6,900 nucleotides of DNA, taken from Candidatus Stahliibacteriota bacterium. GTDB lineage: Bacteria; Hydrothermota; Tepidihabitantia; SM23-42. The stretch is taken from positions 1-6,900 of the forward strand of contig SOIY01000065.1 of NCBI GenBank assembly GCA_004376785.1, given 5' to 3'. A model generated the notes under the pieces. The model did not search any database, was not told the DNA's origin, and saw only the letters and a list, made by a program, of their open reading frames with translations. Positions 6,887-6,900 of the stretch are shown here, piece after piece; positions within the stretch are counted from its first letter, which is position 1, and each line of letters opens with the position of its first letter. Made by a program: the position numbers and the translations under genes.

Positions 6887-6900
6887 GCCTTGACATTCAA

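Larger units (their letters stand above)
6791..6900. other. Intergenic tail after tamB
   Basis: These 110 bases contain no credible gene. A weak hairpin (6806-6819, five pairs including one G-T, loop TACT) lacks a T-tract and is not a convincing terminator. The stretch is richer in C and T than the preceding gene and holds the short direct repeat and promoter-like boxes listed separately. The operon end and the start of the next unit probably lie in or just past it. Confidence 0.6.

Noticed and set aside
1..6900. CRISPR arrays, tRNA or rRNA genes, insertion sequences, toxin-antitoxin or phage genes
   Set aside because: Coding sequence covers almost the entire window and none of these was seen; the only repeat is the short pair in the tail.

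Overview
The window is a compact, almost gap-free run of five genes, all on the + strand, from a diderm (Gram-negative type) bacterium. It is bacterial because S12 and S7 are typical bacterial forms and two genes sit behind Shine-Dalgarno sequences. It is diderm because the window encodes an Omp85 outer-membrane beta-barrel assembly protein and a TamB-type periplasm-spanning protein. The DNA is AT-rich, most visibly in the last two genes; the ribosomal protein genes look less so. I cannot name the phylum. The break of the str operon after rpsG and the BamA-TamB pairing suggest a lineage outside the Proteobacteria, perhaps an uncultivated candidate phylum, but that is inference.

Layout: rpsL (16-405) and rpsG (416-886) form the head of the classical str operon. 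Where fusA and tuf would be expected there is instead a compact M29-type metallopeptidase-like gene (893-1837), then an Omp85 gene of TamA/BamA type with three predicted POTRA domains (1850-3523), then a 1087-residue TamB-like gene (3527-6790). Intergenic gaps are 10, 6, 12 and 3 bases, so the five genes are probably co-transcribed from a promoter upstream of the window. The last 110 bases (6791-6900) are non-coding. They hold a short direct repeat and one or two possible sigma70-type promoter elements, so a new transcription unit probably starts beyond the window.

How the genes work together: S12 and S7 are 30S proteins of the decoding site and the head. The Omp85 protein and TamB form a recognisable envelope module. 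The Omp85 barrel sits in the outer membrane, and TamB, anchored in the inner membrane by its N-terminal helix, spans the periplasm to it. The pair is known elsewhere for outer-membrane protein insertion and, for TamB-like proteins, phospholipid transport to the outer membrane. The peptidase-like protein has no signal peptide and is probably cytoplasmic. Its link to either neighbour is unknown.

The points most worth checking are the hybrid ribosomal/envelope operon, the peptidase-like protein that keeps its metal-ligand pattern but seems to lack the usual catalytic tyrosine and about 100 residues, and the three downstream genes that lack a convincing Shine-Dalgarno sequence, two of them with TTG starts. 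I found no defence system, CRISPR array, mobile element or RNA gene.
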